Assembly (NCBI RefSeq): GCF_001182745.1
Contig: NZ_LN868939.1
Location: forward strand, 310,001-374,000
Direction of reading: 5' to 3'
Origin: Nocardia farcinica
GTDB lineage: Bacteria; Actinomycetota; Actinomycetes; Mycobacteriales; Mycobacteriaceae
DNA: 64,000 nt
Each line of letters begins with the position of its first letter. Positions within the stretch are counted from its first letter, which is position 1. Shown here one piece after another: positions 47,368-56,475 of this stretch. The notes below the pieces were generated by a model, which saw only the letters and a list, made by a program, of their open reading frames with translations, was not told where the DNA came from and did not search any database. Position numbers and translations under genes: made by a program.

Positions 47368-50300
47368 GTGACGCTGCAGCCGCAGGTCGACGCCGCGGCG
47401 GACGGCAACCGGGCACCGGGCGCATCGCCCGACCCGCTGTACCGGTCGGTCGCCGCACCCGAGCCGCGCACCCTGGTCGACATCCTCGACGCCACCGTCG
47501 CCGCCCACCCCGACGCCCCCGCCCTCGACGACGGCGAGGTCGTGCTCAGCTACGCCGAACTGCGCGCCGAGATCGCCGAGCGCGTGGCCGAGCTGGTGGC
47601 CGCGGGCGTGCGCCCCGGCGACCGGGTCGGTGTCCGGATGCCCTCCGGGGATCACCGCCTCTACGTGACCATCCTCGCCGTCCTCTACGCCGGAGCCGCC
47701 TACGTCCCGGTCGACGCCGACGATCCCGACGAACGGGCGGCCCTCGTCTTCGGCGAGGCGCGGGTGCGGGTCGTCGCGACCGGTGCGGGGATCGAGGCAG
47801 CCGAGCAGGCCGGGACGGACGGCCGCCCCCCGGCAGCCGGCCCCTCCCCCGCCGACGACGCCTGGATCATCTTCACCTCCGGCTCCACCGGCACCCCCAA
47901 GGGCGTGGCCGTCACCCACCGCAGCGCCGCCGCGTTCGTCGACGCCGAGGCCCGGATGTTCCTGCGGGACAACCCGATCGGCCCGGGCGACCGGGTGCTG
48001 GCGGGTCTCTCGGTGGCCTTCGACGCCTCCTGCGAGGAGATGTGGCTGGCGTGGCGGCACGGCGCCTGCCTCGTGCCCGCGCCCCGGGCCCTGGTCCGCA
48101 CCGGCGCCGATCTCGGCCCCTGGTTGGTGCGCCGGGAGATCACCGTGGTCTCGACCGTCCCGACGCTGGCCGCTACCTGGCCGCCGGAGGCTCTGGAGGC
48201 GGTGCGGCTGCTCATCTTCGGCGGTGAGGCCGTGCCACCGGAACTGGCCGAACGGGTCGCCGGCGGCGACGACGCGGGCCGGGAGGTGTGGAACACCTAC
48301 GGTCCCACCGAGGCGACGGTGGTGGCGTGCGCGGCGCCACTGACCGGCGAGGGCCCGATCCGGATCGGGCTGCCGCTGGACGGCTGGGATCTCGCCGTCG
48401 TCGACGCGCAGGGCAATCCGGTCGGCGAAGGCGAGTCCGGCGAGCTGGTGATCGGCGGCGTCGGCCTGGCCCGCTACCTCGACCCGGCCAAGGACGCCGA
48501 GAAATACGCTCCCGCACCGGCATTGGGCTGGGAGCGCGCATACCGCAGCGGTGACCTGGTGCGCAAGGAGCGCGCGGGCCTGATCTTCCTCGGCCGCGCC
48601 GACGACCAGATCAAGCTCGGCGGCCGCCGCATCGAACTCGGCGAGATCGACAACGCGCTCCAGCACCTGCCCGGCGTCACCGCCGCCGCGGCGGCCATCC
48701 GGACCACCAAGGCGGGCAACAAGATCCTCGTCGGCTACCTCACCGGCCCGGGTGCCGACTACGACCTGCGGGCCGCGCGCGAATCCCTCGCCGAGCACCT
48801 GCCCGCCCCGCTGGTGCCGCGCCTGGCGCTGGTCGACGAGCTGCCCACCCGCACCTCGGGCAAGGTCGACCGCGACGCACTGCCCTGGCCGCTGCCCGAG
48901 ACCGGGCGCGCCGACGCCGAGGACGGCCTGTCCGAGACCGGGCGCTGGGTGGCGGGTCTGTGGGACGCGATCCTCGGCGCCGAGGTCACCGGCCCCGATG
49001 CCGACTTCTTCGACCTGGGCGGCGGGTCGCTGGCCGCGGCCCAGCTCGTCACCGCGCTGCGCGAACGCCACCCCGGCATCGCCGTCGCCGACCTCTACGA
49101 CCATCCGCGCCTGGGTGCGCTGGTCGACTTCCTGGAACAGTCCGCGCCCGCGGCCCGCGTCGAACCGCGCACGGTCGTGCCGACCCCGCGGCGCGCCCAG
49201 CTGACCCAGGTACTGGCCACCGTGCCGCTGACCACCCTCACCGGCCTGCAGTGGTTCACCTGGCTGGCGATCGTCGGCAACATCGCCGCCTGGTCCGGCT
49301 CGCTGCCCTGGCTGCCGCGGCTGTCCTGGTGGTGGGCGCTGCCCGCCTTCGTCCTGTTCATCACCCCGCCCGGCCGTATGGCGCTGTGCGTGGCCGGTGC
49401 GCGCATCCTGTTGCGCGGGGTGCGGCCCGGCAGCTATCCACGCGGCGGGTCGGTGCACCTGCGGCTGTGGGCCGCGGTGCGGCTGTCGGAGGCCAGCGGC
49501 GCGGAGAACCTCTCCGGCGCACCGTGGATGGTGCCGTTCGCGCGCGCGCTGGGCGCCCGCATCGGCAAGGGCGTCGACCTGCACACCCTGCCGCCGGTCA
49601 CCGGCATGCTCGAGCTCGGTGCCGGATGCAGCGTCGAACCCGAGGTGGACCTGTCCGGCTATTGGATCGACGGCGATCTCGTGCACATCGGCCCGATCGA
49701 GGTCGGCGCGGGCGCGGTCGTCGGATCCAGGTCGATCCTGTTGCCCGGCAGCCGGATCGGCAAGAACGCGGTGATCGCACCGGGCTCGGCGGTGTCCGGG
49801 CGCGTCAAGGCCGACCAGGAGTGGGCGGGCTCCCCCGCGGTGAAGGTGGGCAAGGCGCGCCACCGCTGGCCCGATCACACCCCCGCCCGGGCCCGGCACT
49901 GGGTGGCGGTCTTCGCGATCACCTCGGTCGCGCTGGCGGCGCTGCCGATCGTCGGGCTCGCCGCGGGCGCGGCCTGGCTGGCCTGGTGCGTCCGTGACAC
50001 GACGACGCTCGGCGCGGGCCTGACCGGCGCGTTCGCGGCACTGCCGCCCGCCGTGCTGATCGCCCTCGGGGTGTACGCCGCGGCGACCATCGTGCTGGTG
50101 CGGCTGTTCTCGCTCGGCCTGACCGAGGGCTATCACCCGGTGCGCAGCCGCGTCGGCTGGCAGGCCTGGGCCACCGAACGCCTGCTCGACGGCGCCCGCA
50201 CCTTCCTGTTCCCGCTCTACGCCAGCCTGCTCACGCCACTGTGGCTGCGGCTGCTCGGCGCGAAGGTCGGCAAGCACGTGGAGGCCTCCACGGTGCTGCT

Positions 50301-51309
50301 GCTGCCGAAGTTCACCACCGTCGCCGACGGCGCGTTCCTGGCCGACGACACCATGATCGCCGGATACGAACTCGGCGGCGGCTGGCTACGCATCGGCGAG
50401 GCCAAGGTCGGCAAGCGCGCCTTCCTCGGCAACTCCGGCATGACCGCGCCCGGACGGCGGGTGCCCAAGAACGGCCTGGTCGCGGTGCTGTCCGCCGCGC
50501 CGTCCAAGGCCAAGGCGGGCTCGTCGTGGGTGGGCAGCCCGCCCGTGCGGTTGCGCCGCGCCGCCGAATCCGGCGACACCCGGCGCACCTTCGATCCGCC
50601 GCCGAGCCTGAAGCTCGCCCGCGCGGCCGTGGAGACCTGCCGATTGCTCCCGGTGCTGGTGACGTTCGGCATCGGACTCGGTGTGCTGTTCGCGATGGCA
50701 TGGCTGGCGCAGACCGTCGGCCATCCGGTGGCCGCGCTGCTGAGCGGGGTGGTGCTGCTGGTGGCGGGCGCGGTCGCCTGCGGCAGTGCGGTGGCGGCGA
50801 AATGGTTGCTGGTCGGGCGGATCCGGGCCGAGGAGCATCCGCTGTGGAGTTCGTTCGTCTGGCGCAACGAGGTGTCGGACACCTTCGTCGAAACCGTCGC
50901 CGCGCCCTGGTTCGCGCGCGCCGCCACCGGCACCCCGGTGCTGAATCTGTGGCTGCGGGCGCTCGGCGCGCGCATCGGCCGCGGGGTATGGTGCGAGTCC
51001 TATTGGCTTCCGGAGGCGGACCTGGTGACACTCGGTGACGGCGCGACCGTGGAACGAGGCTGCGTGGTGCAGACCCACCTGTTCCACGACCGCATCATGG
51101 CCATGGACACCGTCGTCCTCGAACCCGGCGCGACCCTCGGTCCGCACTGCGTGGCCCTGCCCGCGGCCCGCATCGGCGCGGGTGCCACGGTGGGCCCGGC
51201 CTCGCTGGTCATGCGCGGTGACGCGGTGCCCGCCTCGACGAGCTGGTGGGGCAACCCGATCGCGCCGTGGCCGCGCCCCCATCCCACGCCGACCGTCGCC
51301 GAGGGGTGA
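47368..51309 (+). CDS. Pls/PosA-type single-module non-ribosomal peptide synthetase
   Basis: A 1313-residue protein. Residues ~30-520 form an adenylation domain (IIFTSGSTGTPKGVAVTH, NTYGPTEATVVA, YRSGDLVRK, RTSGKVDRD). A thiolation domain (~530-600) has the phosphopantetheine Ser554 in DLGGGSLAAAQ. The C-terminal ~700 residues contain about six membrane helices alternating with three left-handed beta-helix (hexapeptide) acyltransferase-like repeats (near 49550-49840, 50260-50550 and 50960-51290). This is the layout of epsilon-poly-lysine synthetase, which makes isopeptide-linked cationic homopolymers. No condensation or thioesterase domain is present. Monomer identity is not readable by eye. 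An M1 peptidase gene follows. Confidence 0.9.
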   Translation: MTLQPQVDAAADGNRAPGASPDPLYRSVAAPEPRTLVDILDATVAAHPDAPALDDGEVVLSYAELRAEIAERVAELVAAGVRPGDRVGVRMPSGDHRLYVTILAVLYAGAAYVPVDADDPDERAALVFGEARVRVVATGAGIEAAEQAGTDGRPPAAGPSPADDAWIIFTSGSTGTPKGVAVTHRSAAAFVDAEARMFLRDNPIGPGDRVLAGLSVAFDASCEEMWLAWRHGACLVPAPRALVRTGADLGPWLVRREITVVSTVPTLAATWPPEALEAVRLLIFGGEAVPPELAERVAGGDDAGREVWNTYGPTEATVVACAAPLTGEGPIRIGLPLDGWDLAVVDAQGNPVGEGESGELVIGGVGLARYLDPAKDAEKYAPAPALGWERAYRSGDLVRKERAGLIFLGRADDQIKLGGRRIELGEIDNALQHLPGVTAAAAAIRTTKAGNKILVGYLTGPGADYDLRAARESLAEHLPAPLVPRLALVDELPTRTSGKVDRDALPWPLPETGRADAEDGLSETGRWVAGLWDAILGAEVTGPDADFFDLGGGSLAAAQLVTALRERHPGIAVADLYDHPRLGALVDFLEQSAPAARVEPRTVVPTPRRAQLTQVLATVPLTTLTGLQWFTWLAIVGNIAAWSGSLPWLPRLSWWWALPAFVLFITPPGRMALCVAGARILLRGVRPGSYPRGGSVHLRLWAAVRLSEASGAENLSGAPWMVPFARALGARIGKGVDLHTLPPVTGMLELGAGCSVEPEVDLSGYWIDGDLVHIGPIEVGAGAVVGSRSILLPGSRIGKNAVIAPGSAVSGRVKADQEWAGSPAVKVGKARHRWPDHTPARARHWVAVFAITSVALAALPIVGLAAGAAWLAWCVRDTTTLGAGLTGAFAALPPAVLIALGVYAAATIVLVRLFSLGLTEGYHPVRSRVGWQAWATERLLDGARTFLFPLYASLLTPLWLRLLGAKVGKHVEASTVLLLPKFTTVADGAFLADDTMIAGYELGGGWLRIGEAKVGKRAFLGNSGMTAPGRRVPKNGLVAVLSAAPSKAKAGSSWVGSPPVRLRRAAESGDTRRTFDPPPSLKLARAAVETCRLLPVLVTFGIGLGVLFAMAWLAQTVGHPVAALLSGVVLLVAGAVACGSAVAAKWLLVGRIRAEEHPLWSSFVWRNEVSDTFVETVAAPWFARAATGTPVLNLWLRALGARIGRGVWCESYWLPEADLVTLGDGATVERGCVVQTHLFHDRIMAMDTVVLEPGATLGPHCVALPAARIGAGATVGPASLVMRGDAVPASTSWWGNPIAPWPRPHPTPTVAEG

Positions 51310-51330
51310 CGGATGCGAGCGCTGAGGGGT

Positions 51331-51364
51331 GAGAAGTGCTGATGGGCGAGAAGTGCTGATGGGC
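51331..51364 (+). repeat. 17-bp tandem duplication over the M1 peptidase start
   Basis: GAGAAGTGCTGATGGGC occurs at 51331-51347 and 51348-51364, so the start codon region is duplicated out of frame. The first copy creates the micro-ORF MGEKC ending in TGA, which overlaps the ATG of the peptidase gene (TGATG at 51357-51361). Confidence 0.8.
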
Positions 51365-52714
51365 GACAAATTCTACGACGAGCCGATCGACGACTACCTG
51401 CCGCAGAACGGCAATCGCGGCTATCGGGTCTCCCGCTACGAACTGGACCTGGTCTACAAGGTCGCCGGCAACCGGCTGAGCGGGCGCGCCGAGATCACGG
51501 CGGTGACCACCGCGGTGCGCCCGCGCTTCGCGTTCGACCTGGCGCAGTCGCTGAGCGTGGCCAAGGTGTTCGTCAACGGCGCCAAGGTCGCCCGCTACAC
51601 CCACCGCAACGGCAAGCTCGTCCTCACCCCGCAGCAGAAGATCCCCGCGGGCGGCGTGCTCGCGGTGGTGGTCCAGTACGCCGGTGCGCCCAAACCGGTG
51701 CGCGGGCCGTGGGGTGAGGTGGGTTGGGAAGAACTCACCGAGGGCGCGTTGGTCGCCAGCCAGCCCAACGGTGCGGCCTCCTGGTTCCCCTGCGACGATC
51801 ACCCCAGTTCCAAGGCCAGCTACCGCATCTCGATCACCACCGACAGCCCGTACCACGCGCTCGCCAACGGCACCTTGGTCCGCAAGCAGACCAAGGCCAG
51901 CCAGACCACCTGGGTCTACGAACAACCCGAGCCGATGTCGAGCTACCTGGCGACCATCCAGATCGGCCCCTACCGCTGGCATCGGATCGGGTCCGAGCAG
52001 TCACCCGTGCCGATGTACGCCGTGCTGCCCGCCCGGCTGCGCGCCGCCTTCGACACCGATTTCGCCCGCCAGCAGCGGATGATGGAGGTCTTCACCGACC
52101 TGTTCGGGCCCTACCCGTTCGCCGGGTACACCGTGGTCGTCACCGACGACGACCTGGAGATTCCGATCGAAGCACAGGGCATCTCGATCTTCGGCGCCAA
52201 CCACTGCGACGGCCGCCGCGGCTCCGAACGCCTGGTCGCGCACGAACTCGCCCACCAGTGGTTCGGCAACAGCCTCACCCTGCGCCGGTGGCGCGACATC
52301 TGGTTGCACGAGGGTTTCGCCTGCTACGCGGAGTGGATCTGGTCGGAGGCCGCCGGCGGCCCGAGCGCCGACCAGCTGGCCCGCGCCGCCCGGCACAACC
52401 TCTCCCGTGAGCCTCAGGATCTGGTGCTGGCAGATCCCGGCCCCGCATTGATGTTCGACGACCGGGTCTACAAGCGCGGCGCGCTCACCCTGCACGCGTT
52501 GCGCATCGAACTCGGCGACCGCGCGTTCTTCGATCTGCTGCGGGAGTGGACCGGTCGCTACCGGCACGCCTGCGTGGACACCGAGGAATTCACCGATCTG
52601 GCAGGCCATTACAGCCAGGTGCCGCTGCGCCCGCTGTGGGACAGCTGGTTACGCGAGACGGCGCTGCCGCCGCTGCCGCCGCACGGCGGACAGGCCGTGA
52701 CCGTGCCGCGCTGA
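51359..52714 (+). CDS. M1 family metallopeptidase (aminopeptidase N-like)
   Basis: A 451-residue gluzincin, much shorter than typical aminopeptidase N because the C-terminal helical domain is missing. Zinc ligands are in LVAHELAHQWFGN and the downstream WLHEGFACYAEW. An exopeptidase-type GxMEN-like segment is replaced by EAQGISIFGAN. No signal peptide is seen, so it is probably cytoplasmic. It follows the Pls-type synthetase by 50 nt, suggesting that it trims or degrades the peptide polymer. Confidence 0.9.
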   Translation: MGDKFYDEPIDDYLPQNGNRGYRVSRYELDLVYKVAGNRLSGRAEITAVTTAVRPRFAFDLAQSLSVAKVFVNGAKVARYTHRNGKLVLTPQQKIPAGGVLAVVVQYAGAPKPVRGPWGEVGWEELTEGALVASQPNGAASWFPCDDHPSSKASYRISITTDSPYHALANGTLVRKQTKASQTTWVYEQPEPMSSYLATIQIGPYRWHRIGSEQSPVPMYAVLPARLRAAFDTDFARQQRMMEVFTDLFGPYPFAGYTVVVTDDDLEIPIEAQGISIFGANHCDGRRGSERLVAHELAHQWFGNSLTLRRWRDIWLHEGFACYAEWIWSEAAGGPSADQLARAARHNLSREPQDLVLADPGPALMFDDRVYKRGALTLHALRIELGDRAFFDLLREWTGRYRHACVDTEEFTDLAGHYSQVPLRPLWDSWLRETALPPLPPHGGQAVTVPR

Positions 52715-52728
52715 GGATGTCGGGCGCC

Positions 52729-52773
52729 GCGTCGAGGACATGCGCGTCGAGAACATGCGCGTCGAGAACATGC
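52729..52773. repeat. 15-bp tandem repeat, three copies
   Basis: Units GCGTCGAGGACATGC (52729-52743) and two copies of GCGTCGAGAACATGC (52744-52758, 52759-52773) fill the gap between the M1 peptidase gene and the stop of the small convergent gene. It ends 2 nt before that stop. Confidence 0.8.
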
Positions 52774-52775
52774 GC

Positions 52776-52964
52776 TCAGAACACCAGATAGCGTTCGGCC
52801 AGTTCCTCCACCAGGGGGTCGTCCTCGGTCACGCTGTCGAGGGCGTCCAGGTCGGTCTCGACCGAGATCTGGCGGGGGTCGTCGTGCTCGGCGTCGGGCG
52901 GGCCGTCCTCGCCGAGCTGGCGCAGCAACTTCTCCCGCACCCGTTTCTTCAGTGAATCCGTCAT
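52776..52964 (-). CDS. Small acidic hypothetical protein
   Basis: A 62-residue protein. The basic N-terminal helix (MTDSLKKRVREKLLRQLGED) and acidic C-terminal helix (SVTEDDPLVEELAERYLVF) are separated by an Asp/Pro-rich turn. No family was recognised. GC3 is high and the frame is clean, which supports coding. It lies 47 nt downstream of the DUF2752 gene on the same strand and could share its transcript. Confidence 0.55.
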   Translation of the reverse strand: MTDSLKKRVREKLLRQLGEDGPPDAEHDDPRQISVETDLDALDSVTEDDPLVEELAERYLVF

Positions 52965-53011
52965 ATCGACAGAGTGCCCGGTCCGCGCCGGGGAAACCGC
53001 CCGCGCCGTGA

Positions 53012-53572
53012 TCAGACCGGCGTCAACCAGGTGCCCCACGGGGTGTTGCGCAGCACCGCGTATACCGCGAAGAGCGCGAACAACGCCCACATGACCGATC
53101 TGTCGATGGCGGGCACCCGCGGCTTCTGTCCCCGCCACGCCCGCACCGACCAGTCGGCGACGAACCAGAAGAACGCCACGATCAGTGGCAGCGCGAGCAG
53201 GTTGCTGTGCAGGGAGTCGAGGACGCGGCCGTCGGTGAGGTTGTGCACCGCGCGCATGCCGCCACAGCCCGGGCAGTACACCCCGAACAGCGCATACACC
53301 GGGCATTCGCCGTAGGACCCCTCGACGTGCGGATCCCGCACGTGCAACAGCACCAGCACGCCGGCGCCCGCCGCGGCCGTCAGCATCGGCAGGCCGAGCG
53401 CTCGCAGACCACCGCGCTGTACGGGCCTGGGTGCCTGGTGATCGACGGGCGTGTCCACGAGAACCCACGGTAGCCGGGCCGCGCCGACCGGCGCCAGCGC
53501 ACCCGACGCGGCGGCGCTGCTCTCGACTCGATAACGGTCGGCGGCACTCGGTATCGCCGCTGGGTACCCCAT
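53012..53572 (-). CDS. DUF2752 membrane protein
   Basis: From ATG 53572 the protein has 186 residues. The DUF2752 core is GECPVYALFGVYCPGCGGMR followed by AVHNLTDGRVLDSLHSNLLA, with helices before (LTAAAGAGVLVLLHV) and after (LIVAFFWFVADW; WALFALFAVYAVL). The conserved CPxCGxxR motif may bind metal or form disulfides. An upstream ATG at 53683 would add 37 residues. The function is unknown. Confidence 0.82.
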   Translation of the reverse strand: MGYPAAIPSAADRYRVESSAAASGALAPVGAARLPWVLVDTPVDHQAPRPVQRGGLRALGLPMLTAAAGAGVLVLLHVRDPHVEGSYGECPVYALFGVYCPGCGGMRAVHNLTDGRVLDSLHSNLLALPLIVAFFWFVADWSVRAWRGQKPRVPAIDRSVMWALFALFAVYAVLRNTPWGTWLTPV

Positions 53573-53688
53573 CGATAGACCTGGCAGGACGCCGCTCCGG
53601 CGCCGAAGATCTTCGGTCGGGACGGAAAGTTCAGTGGACCGAATATCGGGTATCCAAGCATTCGGAGCCAGGTTTTCCGACACCGAGC

Positions 53689-53716
53689 GCTTGCACTAGC
53701 AAGCAGTCGTGCTTGC
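53689..53716 (+). promoter_or_regulatory. Three alternating half-sites upstream of the hydrolase gene
   Basis: GCTTGC (53689-53694), GCAAGC (53699-53704) and GCTTGC (53711-53716) form two overlapping perfect inverted repeats with 4- and 6-bp spacers. This looks like a TetR- or MarR-type operator, 36 bp before the hydrolase start. The regulator is not encoded nearby. Confidence 0.5.
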
Positions 53717-53751
53717 ACGGTACGGTGGCGGCAGACACAAAGGAGTGTGCG

Positions 53752-54816
53752 ATGCTGGTGACGTCGATGAAGACCCTGGCGGGGGTGCGCAGCACCGAAC
53801 CGCTCACCGCGGCCTACCGTGCCGCCCTGCGATCCCGGACCTACGCCACGGCGTCGCTGAACAAGCCCGCCGCGCCCGTGGAGATCGTGCCGGTCACCAC
53901 CGTCGACGGCGCCCGCCTCCGAGTGCATGCCTACGGCCCCGCCGACGGCGAGGTCATCGTGCTCATCCACGGCTGGAGCTGCTGCATCGAGTACTGGCAC
54001 CCGCAGATCAACGCCCTGGCCGACCGCTACCGCGTGATCTGCTACGACCAGCGCGGGCACGGCGAGAGCACCCTCGGCCGCGTGGCGCCCTGCGCCGACA
54101 CCCTGGCCGACGATCTGGCCACCGTCCTGGACGCCACCCTGCCCCGTGGCCGCCGCGCCGTGCTGGTCGGCCACAGCATGGGCGGCATCACCCTGCAGGC
54201 CTGGGCCGCTCGCTATCCCGAGCAGGTGCCCGACCGCGCGGCCGCCGTCGTGCTGGCCAACACCGCCTCCAAGGACATCCGCTTCGAGACCGATCTGCTG
54301 CCGCTGCTGAACAAACCGCTGGCCGTGGCCAACCGACCGCTCACGGTGTTCGGCCGTGGCGTGCGGATGCCGATGGTGCTCGCCGAAACCCTGCTCACCG
54401 CACCGATACCGCTGCCCGGTGGCCCGATGAGCCCGCTCGTCACCGCGGTCCTCAAGTCCCGCGTGATGACCAGGAACGCCACCGCCGACCAGGCCGCCTT
54501 CGCGCTCGGCATCGTCCGCTCCTGCCGTCCGCTCACCCGCGGCCTGCACGCGGCGGCGCTGGCCGACATGGACCTCGGCGACGCGGCGAAGAACCTGACC
54601 GTGCCGACCACCGTCATCGCCGGGCTGCACGACCACCTGCTGCCCGAGCGGATGAACCGCACCATCGTCGAGGCGCTGAAATCGTCCGGCTCGCTGGCGG
54701 ATTACCAGGTCTGGCCGACCGGGCACCTGAGCAACGTGGAGGCGGCCGACCGGTTCAACGCGGAGTTGGCGAAGATCGCCGCCAGCGCCTACCGGCCGCA
54801 GGCCGACGCGGTGTGA
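53752..54816 (+). CDS. Alpha/beta hydrolase
   Basis: This 354-residue hydrolase has the oxyanion motif IHGWSCCIEYW, the nucleophile elbow VGHSMGGITLQ, an acidic residue in AGLHDHLLP and the histidine in WPTGHLSNVE. That completes a Ser-Asp-His triad. It has an AAAGGAG ribosome site. The substrate is unknown. It is a single gene closed by a terminator at 54823-54846. Confidence 0.92.
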   Translation: MLVTSMKTLAGVRSTEPLTAAYRAALRSRTYATASLNKPAAPVEIVPVTTVDGARLRVHAYGPADGEVIVLIHGWSCCIEYWHPQINALADRYRVICYDQRGHGESTLGRVAPCADTLADDLATVLDATLPRGRRAVLVGHSMGGITLQAWAARYPEQVPDRAAAVVLANTASKDIRFETDLLPLLNKPLAVANRPLTVFGRGVRMPMVLAETLLTAPIPLPGGPMSPLVTAVLKSRVMTRNATADQAAFALGIVRSCRPLTRGLHAAALADMDLGDAAKNLTVPTTVIAGLHDHLLPERMNRTIVEALKSSGSLADYQVWPTGHLSNVEAADRFNAELAKIAASAYRPQADAV

Positions 54817-54822
54817 GGAAAC

Positions 54823-54846
54823 GGCCCCGGCTGAGGAGCCGGGGCC
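54823..54846. terminator. Bidirectional hairpin terminator
   Basis: A 10-bp perfect stem (54823-54832 with 54837-54846) with a GAGG loop sits between the hydrolase gene and the convergent ABC permease gene. Confidence 0.8.
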
Positions 54847-54871
54847 TGCGCCGCCGCGTCCGGATTCGTGG

Positions 54872-55567
54872 TCATGCCGTGGCGCGGCGGACCAGCGCCC
54901 ACGCGCCGCCGAGGCAGACCGCCGCCAGGACCGCGGGCACCAGCACCATCGGGACCGCGCGCGGGCTGTCGGTGAACCAGTGGCCCACCTCCGGCCACCA
55001 GCGCTGCCAGGTCACCAGGATCGCGGCCAGACCGCCGAGCACCAGGACCACCGCGCCGAGGGTGTAGAGCCCGGTCACCCGCCACCGCTGCTGGATGGCG
55101 CCCATCAGCAGGCCCGCGGCCGCGATCAGCGCGAGCACCGCCAGGAAGGTCCCGAGTTGGACCAGCCGGTTGTCGGTGAATTCGGCCGGGATCCCGAACA
55201 TCACCATGTTCACCCCCCACCCGTCGGTGGCCTGCTCGGCCGCCGACAGTCCCCACAGCAGCACCCCGAAGCCCACGATCTGGGTCAGCGCGACCAACAG
55301 GGTGGCGAGGAAGTAGTCGCGCCTGGTCACCCCGAGCCCCAGCGCGAACGGCAGCGACTGCGTCATCGCGACCAGGTAGAAGGCCAGTGCGATGCCGAGG
55401 ATCGAGTAGACGCTGCCGGTCATGTTGCGGTCCTCGGTGTCGACCAGCGCGAAGATCACCCAGGGGATGGCGAACGCGGCCGTCAGCACGCCCAGCGGCC
55501 AGGCGAACAGCAGCGGCCAGGAGACGGCGTGAATACGGGCGACGGACAGGACTCGGGCGATCATCAC
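54872..55567 (-). CDS. ABC transporter permease
   Basis: A 231-residue membrane protein with six hydrophobic helices, including WPLGVLTAAFAIPWVIFALV and AVPMVLVPAVLAAVCLGGAW, and the segment ALGLGVTRRDYFLATLLVAL typical of permeases in YtrA-type operons. It starts at GTG 55567 (or ATG 55564), overlapping the ATPase stop. Confidence 0.82.
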   Translation of the reverse strand: MMIARVLSVARIHAVSWPLLFAWPLGVLTAAFAIPWVIFALVDTEDRNMTGSVYSILGIALAFYLVAMTQSLPFALGLGVTRRDYFLATLLVALTQIVGFGVLLWGLSAAEQATDGWGVNMVMFGIPAEFTDNRLVQLGTFLAVLALIAAAGLLMGAIQQRWRVTGLYTLGAVVLVLGGLAAILVTWQRWWPEVGHWFTDSPRAVPMVLVPAVLAAVCLGGAWALVRRATA

Positions 55568-56475
55568 TGCTCCTGGGTAGTGGCGGTTTCGACGATGAGC
55601 TGCTGCAACGAGACCGGCTCCAGCCGCAGTCCCAGTGCGCCCGCCCGCGCGACGTCGGCATCGTGGTCGGTGGTGCGCACCAGCACGCGCGCCTGGTTGC
55701 CCAGCGCTTCGCGGCGCAGTTCCGGACGTCCGGCGACGAAGCGGTCGACCTCGCCGACCGGCCCGGCGACGGTGATCGCCGATTCGCGCAGCTGGTCGGC
55801 GGCGGCGTCGGCGACCACCCGGCCACGGTCGATGACGATGACGTGCTCGAGCAGATCCGCCACCTCGTCGATGAGATGCGTGGACAGCACCACGGTCCGC
55901 GGATTCTCGGCGTAGTCGGCGAGCAGCCGGTCGTAGAACAGCTGCCGCGCGACCGCGTCCAGCCCGAGGTACGGCTCGTCGAACAGCGTCAACGGCGCCC
56001 GGGACGCCAGGCCGATGATGACGCCGAGCGCGGACGTCATCCCGCGGGAGAGCTTCTTGACCCGTCGACCGAGCGGCAGGTCGAAATCGCGCAACAATCG
56101 CTGGGCGAAATCCTCGTCCCAGTGCGGGAGCAGGTGCCGCGCCACGTCGAGCACATGCTTGACCTTGTAATCGGCCGGGTACGGCTGGCTCTCGCGAATG
56201 AAGGTGACATCGCGCAGCACGGCCGCGTTCTCGTGCGGCGTCGCCCCGAACACGCTGACCTCACCCGCGGTCTGGAACTGCTGTCCGGTGAGCACCTGCA
56301 TCAGCGTCGTCTTGCCGGCGCCGTTACGGCCGAGCAGGCCGTAGATGGTGTTCGCGCGCAGCTCGAAGGACACGTCGTCGAGCGCCGTGACCGAACCGAA
56401 CCGCATGCCGACACCCCGCACCGACGCGACGGTCTCGGTGTCGAGCACCGCAGGGTCGAGGTAGGTCGCGCTCAT
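55564..56475 (-). CDS. ABC transporter ATP-binding protein
   Basis: A 303-residue ATPase with Walker A GRNGAGKTTLMQ, signature LSRGMTSALGV, Walker B LTLFDEPYLGLDA and VVLSTHLIDEVAD. The C-terminal ~90 residues are an accessory domain. It is the middle gene of a GntR-ATPase-permease operon joined by ATGA overlaps. In Firmicutes such YtrA-type operons respond to cell-wall antibiotics. Confidence 0.92.
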   Translation of the reverse strand: MSATYLDPAVLDTETVASVRGVGMRFGSVTALDDVSFELRANTIYGLLGRNGAGKTTLMQVLTGQQFQTAGEVSVFGATPHENAAVLRDVTFIRESQPYPADYKVKHVLDVARHLLPHWDEDFAQRLLRDFDLPLGRRVKKLSRGMTSALGVIIGLASRAPLTLFDEPYLGLDAVARQLFYDRLLADYAENPRTVVLSTHLIDEVADLLEHVIVIDRGRVVADAAADQLRESAITVAGPVGEVDRFVAGRPELRREALGNQARVLVRTTDHDADVARAGALGLRLEPVSLQQLIVETATTQEQ

